A DNA stretch of 64,000 nucleotides from positions 1,750,001 through 1,814,000 of the forward strand of contig NZ_CP034183.1 of assembly GCF_003860465.1 (NCBI RefSeq). The letters run 5' to 3'. The notes below the pieces were generated by a model. That model ran no database searches and was not told the origin of the DNA. It worked only from the letters and a program-made list of their open reading frames with translations. The position numbers were made by a program, and so were the translations under genes. Source of the DNA: Deinococcus psychrotolerans. GTDB taxonomy: Bacteria > Deinococcota > Deinococci > Deinococcales > Deinococcaceae. Shown here one piece after another: positions 45,239 through 54,505 of the stretch (position 1 is the stretch's first letter; the number at the start of each line of letters is the position of its first letter).

Positions 45239-47326
45239 TTAAACGACGCAGCTCAAGCACTCTTCCAAGTTGGTTTTGCGCATCCGTGTGTAGTACAGCG
45301 TTTTGATGCCGAGTCGGTAGGCATACAGGTAATACGCTTGCAGGGCGCGGGTGCTGGTGGTACTCGGCACAAACAGGGTGCAACTGATGCCCTGATCCAC
45401 GTGCTTTTGGGCAGCGGCCACCGTGTCTAATACCCGGCGCTGATCCATGTCGTAGGCTTCCTCGTAATACCACTCGGTATCGGGAGAGAGGTGCGGCATC
45501 GGGTAAATGGTGCGCGCCTTGTTGCTGGTGCGGGTTTCCACGCGCTCAGTGATCGGCATGATGCTGGCGCTGGCGTGCGAGACATAGCTGATGCTGCCGG
45601 TGGGCGCAACCGCCATCACGAACGAGTGCGCGAGGCCGTGCTGCTTGATATCGCTGACGAGCTGCTGCCAATCGGCGCGGCTGGGCAGGGAATGGCCTTC
45701 AAACAGGGCAGTGACTTCGGCCGTGTGCGGCACAAATTCACGCTCTAGGTACTGGGCAAAATGCTTGCCGGACTGATAGCGACTACCTTCAAAGCCCTTG
45801 AAGACGAAGCCGGTGTCGCGGGCGATCTGCATGCTGGCTTTGCGGGCATGGTAATGCACCGCCGCAAAAAATACGTCCACGAACTCTAACGCCTCGGCGC
45901 TGCCGTAGACGAGCTCCTTGCCCGCCAGAAACGAGTGCAGGCCCATTGCGCCCAAACCAATCGAACGCATCTCGTCGTTGGCCCGCTTGACGGCAGGAAC
46001 TTCAGTGACGCTGGTCGAGCGGGCCACGTTGTCGAGCAGGCCAATGGCCGCCGATACCACCCGCCCGATGTCGCCGCTGTTCATGGTCTGCTCGATCACC
46101 AGTGACGATAGATTGCACGACACGTCCAGCCCGATGCGGTCTTTGGCTTCCTGACCGTAGGCGTGAAAGTAACTGGGCAAGGTGGGCTGCAAAATCTCGG
46201 AGCAGAGGTTGCTCATTTTGATGCTGCCGACGTTGGCAATCGGGTTGGCGCGGTTGGCATTGCCTTCAAACAGCAGGTACGGATAGCCGCTCTCGCCCTG
46301 CGTCACAGCGATGTCTTCCAGCACCCGGCGGGCCGAAACGCGCTTCTTGCGGATATTGGCGTTGTCGGCCAGCGCTTGGTAGTCGCGTGTCCAATCGATG
46401 TCGCTGAACTCTTTTCCGGTTTCTTGCCAGAGCGAATGCGGGTAAAACTGGAAAATATCCTCGCCCAGCCGCGCTTTTTCCATGAATACATCAGGAATGG
46501 TCGCGCCGACGCTGAGGGTTTTGAGGCGGGAATCCTCGTCGGAAGCGATTTTCTTGGCGCTCAGCACGTCCAGAAAGTCGGCGTGCATCACGTTGAGATA
46601 GATCGCCCCCGCTCCAGGCCGCTGCCCGGCTTGATCGGCGTAGCGCAGCATGTTGTCGAGCATCTTGGCGACGCCCAGCACGCCTTTGGTGACATTCTGA
46701 ATGCCGCGCAGGCTCTCGCCGCGTGCCCGCAAGTTGCTGACCTCCACCCCGATGCCGCCGCCGCCCTTGCTGAGCTCAGCCACGAACGACAGCGTTTTGG
46801 TAATCGAATCCAAGTTGTCGGTGCAGTCTTGCAGCAAAAAGCAGCTCACCAAGCGCCCAGTGTTGGCTTTGCCGGAGTTCATCAGCGTGGGCGTGGCGGG
46901 CGTAAACGTTTGGTTGACCAAATGGTGAACGAGTTCCAGCGCTTCATCCGCGCTTTCCGAACGGGCCAGCGCCGTGATGGCCATCCGGTCTTCGTAGCGC
47001 TCCAGCCAGCGGCTCCGATCCGGCGTCATGGTGGCGTACTCGTTGTAAAACTTGCTGGCCCCCATAAAGCTCTTGAAACGGAATTTATAGCTGTAGGCAC
47101 GTTCAAAGACTGAGCGCACTTCTTCGGCACTGTAGCGCTCAAAAAGCGTTGCGTCCCAGAGGCCGTGATCGGTCAAATACCGAATTTTCTCTTTCAAATC
47201 ATGAAAAAAGACCGTATTGGGGTTGACTTTCTCCTGAAAGTAGACTTGCAGCGCTTCGCTGTCATGTTGAGGCTGCACCACATTTCCGGCGATCACTTTG
47301 TTGTTGAGTTCAATCCAGCGTTCCAT
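45239..47326 (-). CDS. nrdE: Class Ib ribonucleotide reductase, alpha subunit
   Basis: Catalytic subunit reducing NDPs to dNDPs. 695 residues without an N-terminal ATP-cone, as usual for class Ib. FTPATPTLMNSG and TGRLVSCFLLQ hold one active-site Cys, NLCSEIL the thiyl-radical Cys, APTGSIS the phosphate site, TLYYTR the radical-transfer Tyr pair, and Cys690/Cys693 the C-terminal relay (CLSC). Start overlaps the nrdI stop (TGATG). No intein. Confidence 0.96.
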   Translation of the reverse strand: MERWIELNNKVIAGNVVQPQHDSEALQVYFQEKVNPNTVFFHDLKEKIRYLTDHGLWDATLFERYSAEEVRSVFERAYSYKFRFKSFMGASKFYNEYATMTPDRSRWLERYEDRMAITALARSESADEALELVHHLVNQTFTPATPTLMNSGKANTGRLVSCFLLQDCTDNLDSITKTLSFVAELSKGGGGIGVEVSNLRARGESLRGIQNVTKGVLGVAKMLDNMLRYADQAGQRPGAGAIYLNVMHADFLDVLSAKKIASDEDSRLKTLSVGATIPDVFMEKARLGEDIFQFYPHSLWQETGKEFSDIDWTRDYQALADNANIRKKRVSARRVLEDIAVTQGESGYPYLLFEGNANRANPIANVGSIKMSNLCSEILQPTLPSYFHAYGQEAKDRIGLDVSCNLSSLVIEQTMNSGDIGRVVSAAIGLLDNVARSTSVTEVPAVKRANDEMRSIGLGAMGLHSFLAGKELVYGSAEALEFVDVFFAAVHYHARKASMQIARDTGFVFKGFEGSRYQSGKHFAQYLEREFVPHTAEVTALFEGHSLPSRADWQQLVSDIKQHGLAHSFVMAVAPTGSISYVSHASASIMPITERVETRTSNKARTIYPMPHLSPDTEWYYEEAYDMDQRRVLDTVAAAQKHVDQGISCTLFVPSTTSTRALQAYYLYAYRLGIKTLYYTRMRKTNLEECLSCVV

Positions 47327-47721
47327 CAGTTCACATTCTCTATTTTGTGGTTGTTGCGCTCGCCGATCCAGTCCAGCACCCGTACGCGGTCGGCAGCACT
47401 GCCAGCTTTGTTGACTTTGGCGACCACCGGCACGCCGTACTGCCCGGCGATCACGTCAGCGGCACGAGCGAAGTTGCGGCCCCAGTGAAACGAACCGCTC
47501 GACACCACTCCACATAAGCGCGAAGCCCGCTGTTGCAAAAACGCTTGAGTGCTGGCGGGCACGCCGCCGGTGCCGAAGGTATAGGTCAGCAACAAGTAAT
47601 CGTCGTCAGGCAACTCTTGAGCTTTACTGACAGGAAAAATCGGCATTCCGCCGAGCTGCCGCGCCACATCCTCAGCGAAGCGGCGGACATTACCGGTCAG
47701 CGAGTCATAGACAAGTTGCAT
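47326..47721 (-). CDS. nrdI: Flavodoxin-like NrdI
   Basis: FMN protein that supplies superoxide to NrdF for Mn(III)2-Y assembly. 131 residues: LVYDSLTGNVRRFAEDVA (phosphate loop), LLTYTFGTGGVP and VVSSGSFHWGRNF. First gene of nrdI-E-F-redoxin. ATG 47721 is preferred over the GTG codon just before it; neither has a strong ribosome binding site. A 335-nt AT-rich control region precedes it. Confidence 0.93.
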   Translation of the reverse strand: MQLVYDSLTGNVRRFAEDVARQLGGMPIFPVSKAQELPDDDYLLLTYTFGTGGVPASTQAFLQQRASRLCGVVSSGSFHWGRNFARAADVIAGQYGVPVVAKVNKAGSAADRVRVLDWIGERNNHKIENVN

Positions 47722-48056
47722 CACATGCTCACAAGGTGGGAAAGAGAAAATGCCCGCGTAGGGCCAGGATTCTGAATTGAGTTCAGTGTGAGCATAATTC
47801 TGACCGAAGATCGGCTAGTATTAAATAGGTTGGTACCACCTGTTGTAGTCCACATACCTCAAGATACAATATGTGCCAGTATATAGCCAGTAGTCTATAC
47901 ATCTCAAGATACCATTTCGTCCGGCGGTTTGATTAGAGCGAAGCGACCACAGCGCTTAGCGCTCCATCACCGAACTCCGGATGACAGGCCGACTTTCCCC
48001 ATTCCGGCGCTCATTTGAGCGGCCTAAAAATTCGGGGCGTTGACCTCGCCTTGACC
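47722..48056 (-). promoter_or_regulatory. Control region of the nrd operon
   Basis: A 335-nt gene-free stretch, more AT-rich than its surroundings between 47800 and 47920. It holds a candidate promoter on the minus strand, TTGAGA (47907-47902)-16 bp-TATATA (47885-47880), and two 23-bp direct repeats (47845-47867 and 47890-47912, 19 of 23 identical, 45 bp apart). One covers the -35 and spacer and the other lies just after the expected start site. AGCGC/GCGCT and CGCTC/GAGCG stems lie at about 47951-47963 and 48008-48021. Half-matches to NrdR boxes (ACAATAT, TATATAG) exist but are weak. Confidence 0.6.
47845..47912 (-). repeat. Tandem 23-bp direct repeats upstream of nrdI
   Basis: Copies at 47845-47867 and 47890-47912 share GTAGTC at one end and CTCAAGATAC at the other; four transitions separate them, all in the central part. 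Centre spacing is 45 bp, close to four helical turns. Confidence 0.75.
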
Positions 48057-49745
48057 TCAGCGCTCGACTTCGTCACCAACCCACACACGGCCCTTCTCCA
48101 GCCGCTTGCCGCCAATTAGCGCGGCGTCGGCGCGGGCCAGCAGATGACTGGCCAGTTGCTCGCGGCTGCGGGCCAAGTGTGTGGCCGCCGCCTGAGGCAC
48201 GTGGAAGGTCAGGCCCGCCGTGGCCCGAAGCTCGCGGCTGACTCCCCTCACTTCCAGCGGTTTCAGGGCCAGCTGTTCCAAGAGGCCTTCCAAGCGCAGT
48301 CGCACCTCGGCCTGATTTGGGCCGCGCAGGAGCAGCGCAAATTCGTCGCCGCCCAAACGCCCCACCGTGTCGCCGGGCAAGGTCGCCGCCAGCAAAAAGG
48401 TGCTGAACGCCTGCAACACTTCGTCGCCAACTCCGTGTCCGAACGTGTCATTGATGGCCTTGAAGCTGTCGAGGTCGAGAATCGCCACACCCAATTCGGT
48501 ATCGCTCAGGGTTTTTCTTCCCAGATCCTCGGCGAGTTGAGCCAAAAAGCTGGCGCGGTTGCGCAGGCCGGTCAGGGCATCGGTGCTGGCTTGGCGCTGA
48601 AGCGCGGCCAAGGGTTGGGTGGCGCTGAAGGCCAGCGGCCAAGCCACCAAGATGGTCAGGAGGATCAGGGCCGCCGTGAGAATCAGTTGCTGGCGGGCCA
48701 CCCCGCTCAGGTCGCTGACAAAATCACGGTCAGGCGCGTAGACACCGACCACCCAGTACACCCCCGGCTGCACTTCGACCCGGTGCAGCACCGCCGAGTA
48801 GGCTTCGTTGCCCACACTGTAGCGGCGGGTCAGCTCGGCGTTTTTCTGGAGGCTCAGCAAAGCGCCGCCTGTCAAGAGGGCTCCCAGCGCCGGATCACCG
48901 ACTTCTTTGAGTGTCGGCACCCGGCCCTGCACGTCACGCGGCCAGGCTCTTGAAGTCGCGATGGCGTGGCCCTGACTGTCGGTGATAAAGGCGCGGCCTC
49001 CGGGCGTCAGCTTGAGGTTTTCGAGAAGCTGCACCAGGCCGCTGAGCCGGACATCGGTGCCGACGACCACTCGCGTGCCGCCGGGGGCAATCAGGGCAGT
49101 GGCCACCGTGACGCCGGGCAACTGCGATGAGGCGAACACGTAAGGCGGCGTCCAAACGCTCTGGCCCGGTTTTTCGAGCGCCAGCTTGTACCAGAGTCGG
49201 GTGCGCGGGTCATAGGGATCTGCCGCCGTGACCCGGGACACCACCCGGTTCTCAGCGTCGAGCTGGGTCACCTCGCTGCTGTTTTGTCCGCCCCGCTCGA
49301 TAACTTTGATGTAAAGCCCACTGCCGCTGCGCCGCACATATTCAAAACGTCCGTCGGTATGGCCGAGCAGCACGCCGTCGAGCTGCTTGATGGCGTACAG
49401 CATGGTGTTGAACGTCAGCGTGACGTCAGCGCTGCTGCTGACATCGAGCTGCCCCGACAAAATCAGCGAGCGGTTGATGCTCACGATCTGCAAAGCGGTC
49501 TGCAAATAAGCGCCCACGTTGTCGCCGGTCACGCGCACAAGCTGCATCAAACCGTCCCGCGCCTGCGCTTTGAGAATGGCTTCGCCGCTGCGCCGGTTGG
49601 CCCACAGCACGCCGCTCATGCTGCCGACCAAGATCAGGAGCAGCGCCAGCAAAATCATGAAGCGCGTCCACGAAAAAACGCGGGACGCCTGCCGGGGCGT
49701 CAGCGCAGCGGCGGAAGAAGAGAATTTTCGGAAATCAGGAAACAT
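48057..49745 (-). CDS. Membrane diguanylate cyclase (extracellular sensor + GGDEF)
   Basis: 562 residues: TM1 (FMILLALLLILVGSMSGVLW), a periplasmic region of about 300 residues resembling a dCache sensor (WYKLALEKPGQSVWTPPYVF; GVDVRLSGL-like strands), TM2 (LILTAALILLTILVAWPLAF), then GGDEF with an intact GGDEF motif at 465-469, so it should make cyclic di-GMP from GTP. No EAL or HD-GYP domain. The ligand is unknown. Divergent from the carotenoid genes across 279 nt in which I see no clear promoter for this gene. Confidence 0.9.
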   Translation of the reverse strand: MFPDFRKFSSSAAALTPRQASRVFSWTRFMILLALLLILVGSMSGVLWANRRSGEAILKAQARDGLMQLVRVTGDNVGAYLQTALQIVSINRSLILSGQLDVSSSADVTLTFNTMLYAIKQLDGVLLGHTDGRFEYVRRSGSGLYIKVIERGGQNSSEVTQLDAENRVVSRVTAADPYDPRTRLWYKLALEKPGQSVWTPPYVFASSQLPGVTVATALIAPGGTRVVVGTDVRLSGLVQLLENLKLTPGGRAFITDSQGHAIATSRAWPRDVQGRVPTLKEVGDPALGALLTGGALLSLQKNAELTRRYSVGNEAYSAVLHRVEVQPGVYWVVGVYAPDRDFVSDLSGVARQQLILTAALILLTILVAWPLAFSATQPLAALQRQASTDALTGLRNRASFLAQLAEDLGRKTLSDTELGVAILDLDSFKAINDTFGHGVGDEVLQAFSTFLLAATLPGDTVGRLGGDEFALLLRGPNQAEVRLRLEGLLEQLALKPLEVRGVSRELRATAGLTFHVPQAAATHLARSREQLASHLLARADAALIGGKRLEKGRVWVGDEVER

Positions 49746-50011
49746 CAGCTACCCTCACTCGACTGGACTCGGCTAGACCGCTCACCCCTGTCCCGCTTAC
49801 AACCGTCCCAGACGTCAGCAGAGCTGCATTCTGCTTGTCAACCTTACAAAAGCCGTTCACACAGAAGTATGACAAATTTCATGCTGGCTTCCAGGCTGAG
49901 CGGCCAAACGTCGCTCAACACAGCGCCCTCATTCGAGTGGACGCAGAGCGGGCAGGCCGCCATTTGTAAGCTCAGCTCAGTTGGTATCGCCGGACAAAGC
50001 GCCCAGCCGTG

Positions 50012-50017
50012 TATCTT
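50012..50017 (+). promoter_or_regulatory. Leaderless -10 box (TATCTT) of the carotenoid desaturase
   Basis: Ends 7 nt before the ATG at 50025, and decides that start over the long in-frame extension upstream. Confidence 0.5.
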
Positions 50018-50024
50018 TTCAAGC

Positions 50025-51461
50025 ATGACGCGTTCTCGGCCTCCCAGTACCATCGTTCTCGGCGCAGGCTTTGCGGGGCTGGCGGCGGCGCTGCGGCTGG
50101 CACGGGCCGGAGCGTCGGTCACGGTGCTTGACCGCTTGGAGCGCCCCGGCGGCAAAGCGGCGCTGGGCTGGACAGACTTTTCCAGCGGCCCCAGCGTCGT
50201 GACCATGCCCGACATCTTCCGGGGGCTGTATCAGCGCTTAGAGTGGGCCCAGCCGCTGCTGACGCCGGCGCGGCCCACCACCACCTACCACTACGCGGGC
50301 AAGCTCTCTGGGCGCACCTTTGCCCCCGAAGCGCTGAACGTGGCGGGCAGCTTGGACAGCACACTGGCGCAGCTCAGCCGCAGCGAGGCCAGCCAGTACC
50401 GCCGGTTGCTGGATGTCTCGCGCCAAATGTACCAAGACGCCGCGCCCACGTTTTTGTTTGGCCCGCCGCCCAGCCGCGTTCAGCTGGCCCGCTACGCGCT
50501 CACCAAGGGCCGCCGCGCCGCGCCGCTGAAAAGCCTGGCGCAACTGGTGCAAAGTGGCCCGCTGCTGACGCCCTTCTGGCTGCGCTTTGCCACTTACTTG
50601 GGGGCCAATCCTTACAAAGCTCCCGCCGTGCTGCACAACATCGCCTGGGTCGAACTGGGCCTGGGCGTGTGGCATTTGGGCGAAGGCCCGTCGGGCGGCC
50701 TGGGAGCGCTGGCGGCCCGATTGGGCGAGGAAGCCGAGCAGCTCGGCGTGAGATTCGAGTACGGCGTGACAGTCAAGCACCTGCTGCGCTCCGGCCGCCA
50801 GATTATCGGGGCGCACACCGATCAGGGAGCGTACAGCGCCGAGCAGTGGGTCAGCGCCGCCGACCACGCCACCACCACCCGCTGGCTGGGGCTGCCGCCA
50901 GAAAAAGCGCCGCGCGGCATCAGCGGCTTTGCCCTGCAACTGCGGCTGGAGCGCGACGTGGGCCGCGCCCACCACCTGTTTTTTCCGGCGGAGTACCGGC
51001 AGGAATGGCGCGATATTGCTCTCGGTAAGCTGCCCAGCGATCCGGCGCTGTACCTGCACCTCGACGGCCAGCGGGCCTTTTTGCTCATCAACGCGCCGCC
51101 CAATCCCAATATCGTCGCCGATCCTTACACTTACGGCGCGGCCCTCTTGGACAACTTACAGGCCCGCTACGCAGAGAAGTACGGCGCGGCCTTGCCAGTC
51201 AGCAGTTGGCTGCCGCTTGATCCGGCGCTTTACGCCCTGACCGGGATGGGCGGCGCGATTTACGGCGCAGCCCCGCACGGCCTGCTGGGCAGCTTGCGCC
51301 CCGGCTGGACACATACGGCGGCCCGCAATCTGGTGCAAGTCGGCGGCACGGTGCATCCCGGCGGCGGCGTGCCGCTCTCGCTGCTGAGCGGCTGGAACGG
51401 CGCGGGACAGGTCTTGGGGCTGCCCTACGACGACCTCGGCGGGCAAGTGAGCGGGGCTTGA
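50025..51461 (+). CDS. Phytoene desaturase-family FAD oxidoreductase (carotenoid)
   Basis: 478 residues. STIVLGAGFAGLAAALRLARAGASVTVLDRLERPGGKA is the FAD dinucleotide loop; GGTVHPGGGVPLSLLSGWNGAGQ is the C-terminal signature of the CrtI/CrtD/CrtO group. The length fits CrtD-type carotenoid 3,4-desaturases better than CrtI (about 500+), but exact reaction is inferred. Overlap by 4 nt with a P450 that could act on the same carotenoid supports a role in deinoxanthin-like pigment synthesis. The frame runs far upstream through non-coding sequence; the leaderless TATCTT box and conserved N-terminus fix the ATG. Confidence 0.85.
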   Translation: MTRSRPPSTIVLGAGFAGLAAALRLARAGASVTVLDRLERPGGKAALGWTDFSSGPSVVTMPDIFRGLYQRLEWAQPLLTPARPTTTYHYAGKLSGRTFAPEALNVAGSLDSTLAQLSRSEASQYRRLLDVSRQMYQDAAPTFLFGPPPSRVQLARYALTKGRRAAPLKSLAQLVQSGPLLTPFWLRFATYLGANPYKAPAVLHNIAWVELGLGVWHLGEGPSGGLGALAARLGEEAEQLGVRFEYGVTVKHLLRSGRQIIGAHTDQGAYSAEQWVSAADHATTTRWLGLPPEKAPRGISGFALQLRLERDVGRAHHLFFPAEYRQEWRDIALGKLPSDPALYLHLDGQRAFLLINAPPNPNIVADPYTYGAALLDNLQARYAEKYGAALPVSSWLPLDPALYALTGMGGAIYGAAPHGLLGSLRPGWTHTAARNLVQVGGTVHPGGGVPLSLLSGWNGAGQVLGLPYDDLGGQVSGA

Positions 51462-52615
51462 ATCTCAGCGACTTGCCGCGTCCCCGCGCCCTGCCTTTCT
51501 CCGGCCACTTACAGCGCTGGGGCGGCCAGCCGCTGGAGCTGATTGAGGAAGGCGCGGCCTTGGGTGAACTGTTCGGACTTCAGCTCGGCCTTAGGACGGT
51601 GGTCGGTTACTCGCCAGCTTGGAACAAGCGCATGCTGACCGATTTGAACACCTTTGCCAGCGCGGGCGGCTTCTCGGCGGTGGTGCCTTACTTGGCCGGC
51701 GGGATCATCCTGACCGACGCGCCGGGGCACGGGCCGCGCCGCCAACTGATGAATCCGGGGTTTGGCAAGGCGCACTTGGAAACGCTCAAAACGCGCATTG
51801 AGTCAGCCCTGCGGGAGTTCAACGCCCAATTTTTTAAGGCTGATTTCGACGCCCTCCAGTGGGCTGACGGCGCAGTGCTGGCGATGCTCAATGCGGCGTA
51901 TTTCAGCGGCGAGTTTCCGGACAAGTTGCTGCACGCTTTTCTCGCGCCGCTGCGCTTTCCCTTTCCGACTCCGGCTTATCCGCGACCGCTGCTGTTCGCC
52001 CGCTTTGACGCCGAGCTGGGGCGGCTGGCCCAGCGGAGACTGACTCAGCGCCGATTCACTCAGGGCAGCGACGATCTGCTGGCCCTGCTCGCCAAGCTCC
52101 CCGGCGGCGTGCGCGAAGCAAGGATTTCGCTGGCGGCGGGCCACGACACCACCACCCACACGCTGGCTTGGGCAGCCTGGCACCTGGCCCAGTTTCCCGA
52201 GTGGCACACCTCCGAGCGTCATCCCGCCGTCATCAAAGAAACTTTGCGGCTGTATCCGCCGGGCTGGATGGGCAGCCGCCGCCTGGCCCAAGACAGCGAG
52301 TTCGAGGGCGTGCGGCTGCCTAAAGGCGCACTGGCGCTCTACAGCCCTTACCTGAGCGGGCGTGACGCCACGCGCTGGGAGCGGGCGGGCGAGTTCTGGC
52401 CGCAGCGCTGGCAAGCCGGATTTAGGCCCCCGGCGTGGAGTTATCTGCCGTTCGGCGGCGGCGAGCGCGTTTGCCTCGGGATGCACTTGGCCAATTTGAT
52501 GCTGGAAACAGCTCTGGCCAGCCTGCCGCCCCTCTCGGCGCTGCGCGGCAACCCAGCACCCCGCCCCGGCGTGACCTTGGGGCCGAGTGGGGCTTTGTGG
52601 GTGAGGGCAAACTAA
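51458..52615 (+). CDS. Cytochrome P450
   Basis: 385 residues, soluble bacterial type. I-helix AGHDTTTHT, ExxR in KETLRL and the heme loop FGGGERVCLG with the Cys thiolate ligand are present. It starts with TTG overlapping the desaturase stop (TTGA), so translation is coupled. In D. radiodurans a P450 (CYP287 type) hydroxylates the beta-ionone ring of carotenoids at C2; the operon context makes that role likely here, but the identity is inferred. No redox partner gene is adjacent. Confidence 0.9.
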   Translation: MNLSDLPRPRALPFSGHLQRWGGQPLELIEEGAALGELFGLQLGLRTVVGYSPAWNKRMLTDLNTFASAGGFSAVVPYLAGGIILTDAPGHGPRRQLMNPGFGKAHLETLKTRIESALREFNAQFFKADFDALQWADGAVLAMLNAAYFSGEFPDKLLHAFLAPLRFPFPTPAYPRPLLFARFDAELGRLAQRRLTQRRFTQGSDDLLALLAKLPGGVREARISLAAGHDTTTHTLAWAAWHLAQFPEWHTSERHPAVIKETLRLYPPGWMGSRRLAQDSEFEGVRLPKGALALYSPYLSGRDATRWERAGEFWPQRWQAGFRPPAWSYLPFGGGERVCLGMHLANLMLETALASLPPLSALRGNPAPRPGVTLGPSGALWVRAN

Positions 52616-52675
52616 AGCCGTAAATTACCGGCGAACCGGCTGGGTGTGTGCTATCAGAGGAGCGGAGGAACATCC

Positions 52676-52990
52676 ATGAAACAAGTTGTCTTGCTGCTGA
52701 CCGCCTCGTTGATGCTGGCTTCCTGCGCTCCCCGCTACAACCCCAATTCACGCAAGCCGGATGCCGACTTATCTTGCAATGAAATCAGGTCAGAGATCAG
52801 CCGCGCCGAACTGGCCCGCACGGAAGCTGGAAACAACCGTGGACTGAGCGGCCAGAACGTCGCCTGGGCCATTTTGTTCTTGCCGGGCGTAGTCGCCAAC
52901 GAATACACCAACGACAAAGTCCAGCGGGCAGCCGACGAGCGCATCGGCACCCTCAACCGCCTTTACAGCGCCAAACGCTGTACCAACTGA
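52676..52990 (+). CDS. Small lipoprotein, function unknown
   Basis: 104 residues. Signal peptide VLLLTASLMLASC with the lipobox Cys at 17. The mature part has two Cys (DLSCNEI, AKRCTN), a helix ISRAELARTEAGNN, and a short hydrophobic stretch AWAILFLPGVVANEY that could contact the membrane. Resembles small envelope lipoproteins of the type seen in many Gram-negatives. GGAGG lies 8 bases before the ATG. Confidence 0.75.
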   Translation: MKQVVLLLTASLMLASCAPRYNPNSRKPDADLSCNEIRSEISRAELARTEAGNNRGLSGQNVAWAILFLPGVVANEYTNDKVQRAADERIGTLNRLYSAKRCTN

Positions 52991-53048
52991 ACGCAGCGGT
53001 TCATACAACCCCAACCAATCCGAATGCGCCCATTGCGGCGCATTTTGC

Positions 53049-53054
53049 TAGCTT
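53049..53054 (+). promoter_or_regulatory. Leaderless -10 box (TAGCTT) of the GH3 gene
   Basis: Ends 6 nt before the ATG at 53061. Confidence 0.45.
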
Positions 53055-53060
53055 AGCGGC

Positions 53061-54497
53061 ATGACCCAAAAACGGATGCAAGCCGGTGCCCTGCTGATGG
53101 TGGACATTCCCGGCCCGCGCTTAGACGTGGACACCGCCGAATATTTGCGCGTAAACGGAATCCGGGCCGTGTGTCTCTTCGGCAAAAATGTGGAGAGCCA
53201 AGCGCAACTGCGTCAGCTCTGCACCGAGTTGCGGGAGATCATGGGCGAAGAAGCCCTGATCGCCATCGACCACGAGGGCGGCGCGATTGTCCGGCCCACC
53301 TTTTGGCCCGCGCCGCCCAGCGCCATGAGCCTCGGCCAGGCGGGTGACCTGCAACTCACCGAAGACGTTTCGGCGGCGGCGGGGCGGCAACTGCGCTCAG
53401 TGGGCATCAATTGGAATTTTGCTCCGGTGCTGGACGTGAACGTGAACCCTGACAATCCGGTGATCGCCGAGCGCTCGTTTGGAGCGTCGCCGGACTTGGT
53501 GGCCCAGCAAGGTGCGGCGGCTCTGCGCGGCCTGAAACGGGCAGGCGTGGCGGGCTGCGTCAAACATTTCCCCGGCCACGGCGACACCCACCAAGACTCG
53601 CATCGCGCCCTACCGAGGGTGGGTAAATCCCGCGCCGAGCTGGAGACGCTGGAACTCGCTCCGTTCAAGGCTTGCCTCACCGACGCCCCCGCCGTGATGA
53701 CGGCCCACATCCTTTACGACGCGCTTGACGCCGAGCATCCGGCCACTCTGTCGCGGCCCATTCTGACTGGACTCCTGCGAGACGAGTGGCACTACGGCGG
53801 CGTGATTATTACCGACAGCATGGGCATGCAGGCGATTGACGCTCACTATGGGCGCGGCGAGGCGGCGGTGCTGAGCCTGAGCGCCGGAGCCGATATGGTC
53901 ATGGCGCTGGGGCGGCGAGAGGTGCAGGAAGCCACCCTCAAAGCTGTGCAGGAAGCGCTGGAAGCCGGTTTGGAGGTGCAAGACAAACTCGAAAGGCTCT
54001 CAGATTTGGCGCGGCGCTTTCCGGCAAAAGTCGAGCAGAATAAACAGGCGCAGGAAGATGAAAAGCTGTTTGGCGAGGCATGGGCACGGGGCCTGACTTT
54101 TGTGGGCAACCCCCAATCGGTGGCGGTGGGTCAGCCGCTACTGCTGGTGGCCCAAGCCAAAGCCCAGCGCGAAAATGTCAGCGAGGCCAGCGTGGAGGCC
54201 CAGACGCTGGCAGACGAACTGGCCGAGTGGTACGCGGTCAAGTTGCACGCTTACGACGATCCGTCGGCGCTGAACTGGGCCGAGTTGCGGGCGCAGGCCG
54301 AGCGAGAAGGCCGCCTGTTGCTGCTCATCACGGCCCACCGCCACCGCCAAACGGCCCTCGCGGGCGCAACTCCGGATTTGCACTTGGCCCTCTACAACCC
54401 TTACACCGCACAGGACGTTCAGTCTCCCGCTGTGCAGAGTTTCGGCTTTAGGCCACTGGCGCGGGCGGCGGTGTGGGCTTGGCTACGCGGCAGCTGA
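53061..54497 (+). CDS. Glycoside hydrolase family 3, beta-N-acetylhexosaminidase-like (NagZ-type)
   Basis: 478 residues. [15 protein letters not shown] (KHFPGHGD at 168-175) is the NagZ-type loop whose His acts with Asp as acid/base, and the nucleophile Asp252 lies in IITDSMGM. The TIM-barrel domain ends near residue 330; the extra C-terminal 150 residues form the second GH3 domain often found in larger homologues. No signal peptide, so cytosolic; likely recycles peptidoglycan GlcNAc-anhydroMurNAc. Substrate not proven. Confidence 0.9.
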   Translation: MTQKRMQAGALLMVDIPGPRLDVDTAEYLRVNGIRAVCLFGKNVESQAQLRQLCTELREIMGEEALIAIDHEGGAIVRPTFWPAPPSAMSLGQAGDLQLTEDVSAAAGRQLRSVGINWNFAPVLDVNVNPDNPVIAERSFGASPDLVAQQGAAALRGLKRAGVAGCVKHFPGHGDTHQDSHRALPRVGKSRAELETLELAPFKACLTDAPAVMTAHILYDALDAEHPATLSRPILTGLLRDEWHYGGVIITDSMGMQAIDAHYGRGEAAVLSLSAGADMVMALGRREVQEATLKAVQEALEAGLEVQDKLERLSDLARRFPAKVEQNKQAQEDEKLFGEAWARGLTFVGNPQSVAVGQPLLLVAQAKAQRENVSEASVEAQTLADELAEWYAVKLHAYDDPSALNWAELRAQAEREGRLLLLITAHRHRQTALAGATPDLHLALYNPYTAQDVQSPAVQSFGFRPLARAAVWAWLRGS

Positions 54498-54505
54498 GCA
54501 TCCCT

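Noticed and set aside
47840..47895. NrdR boxes upstream of nrdI
   Set aside because: Only half-matches (ACAATAT and TATATAG) exist, the best alignments are 8-9 of 16, and their spacing is wrong.
49845..49875. Radiation/desiccation response motif before the carotenoid or GGDEF genes
   Set aside because: ATGACAAATTTCAT is only a partial inverted repeat and does not match the 17-bp RDRM palindrome. I found no RDRM anywhere in the window.
49284..50024. In-frame extension of the carotenoid desaturase
   Set aside because: It reads antisense to the GGDEF gene and across the intergenic gap; the conserved FAD motif starts within a few codons of the ATG at 50025.
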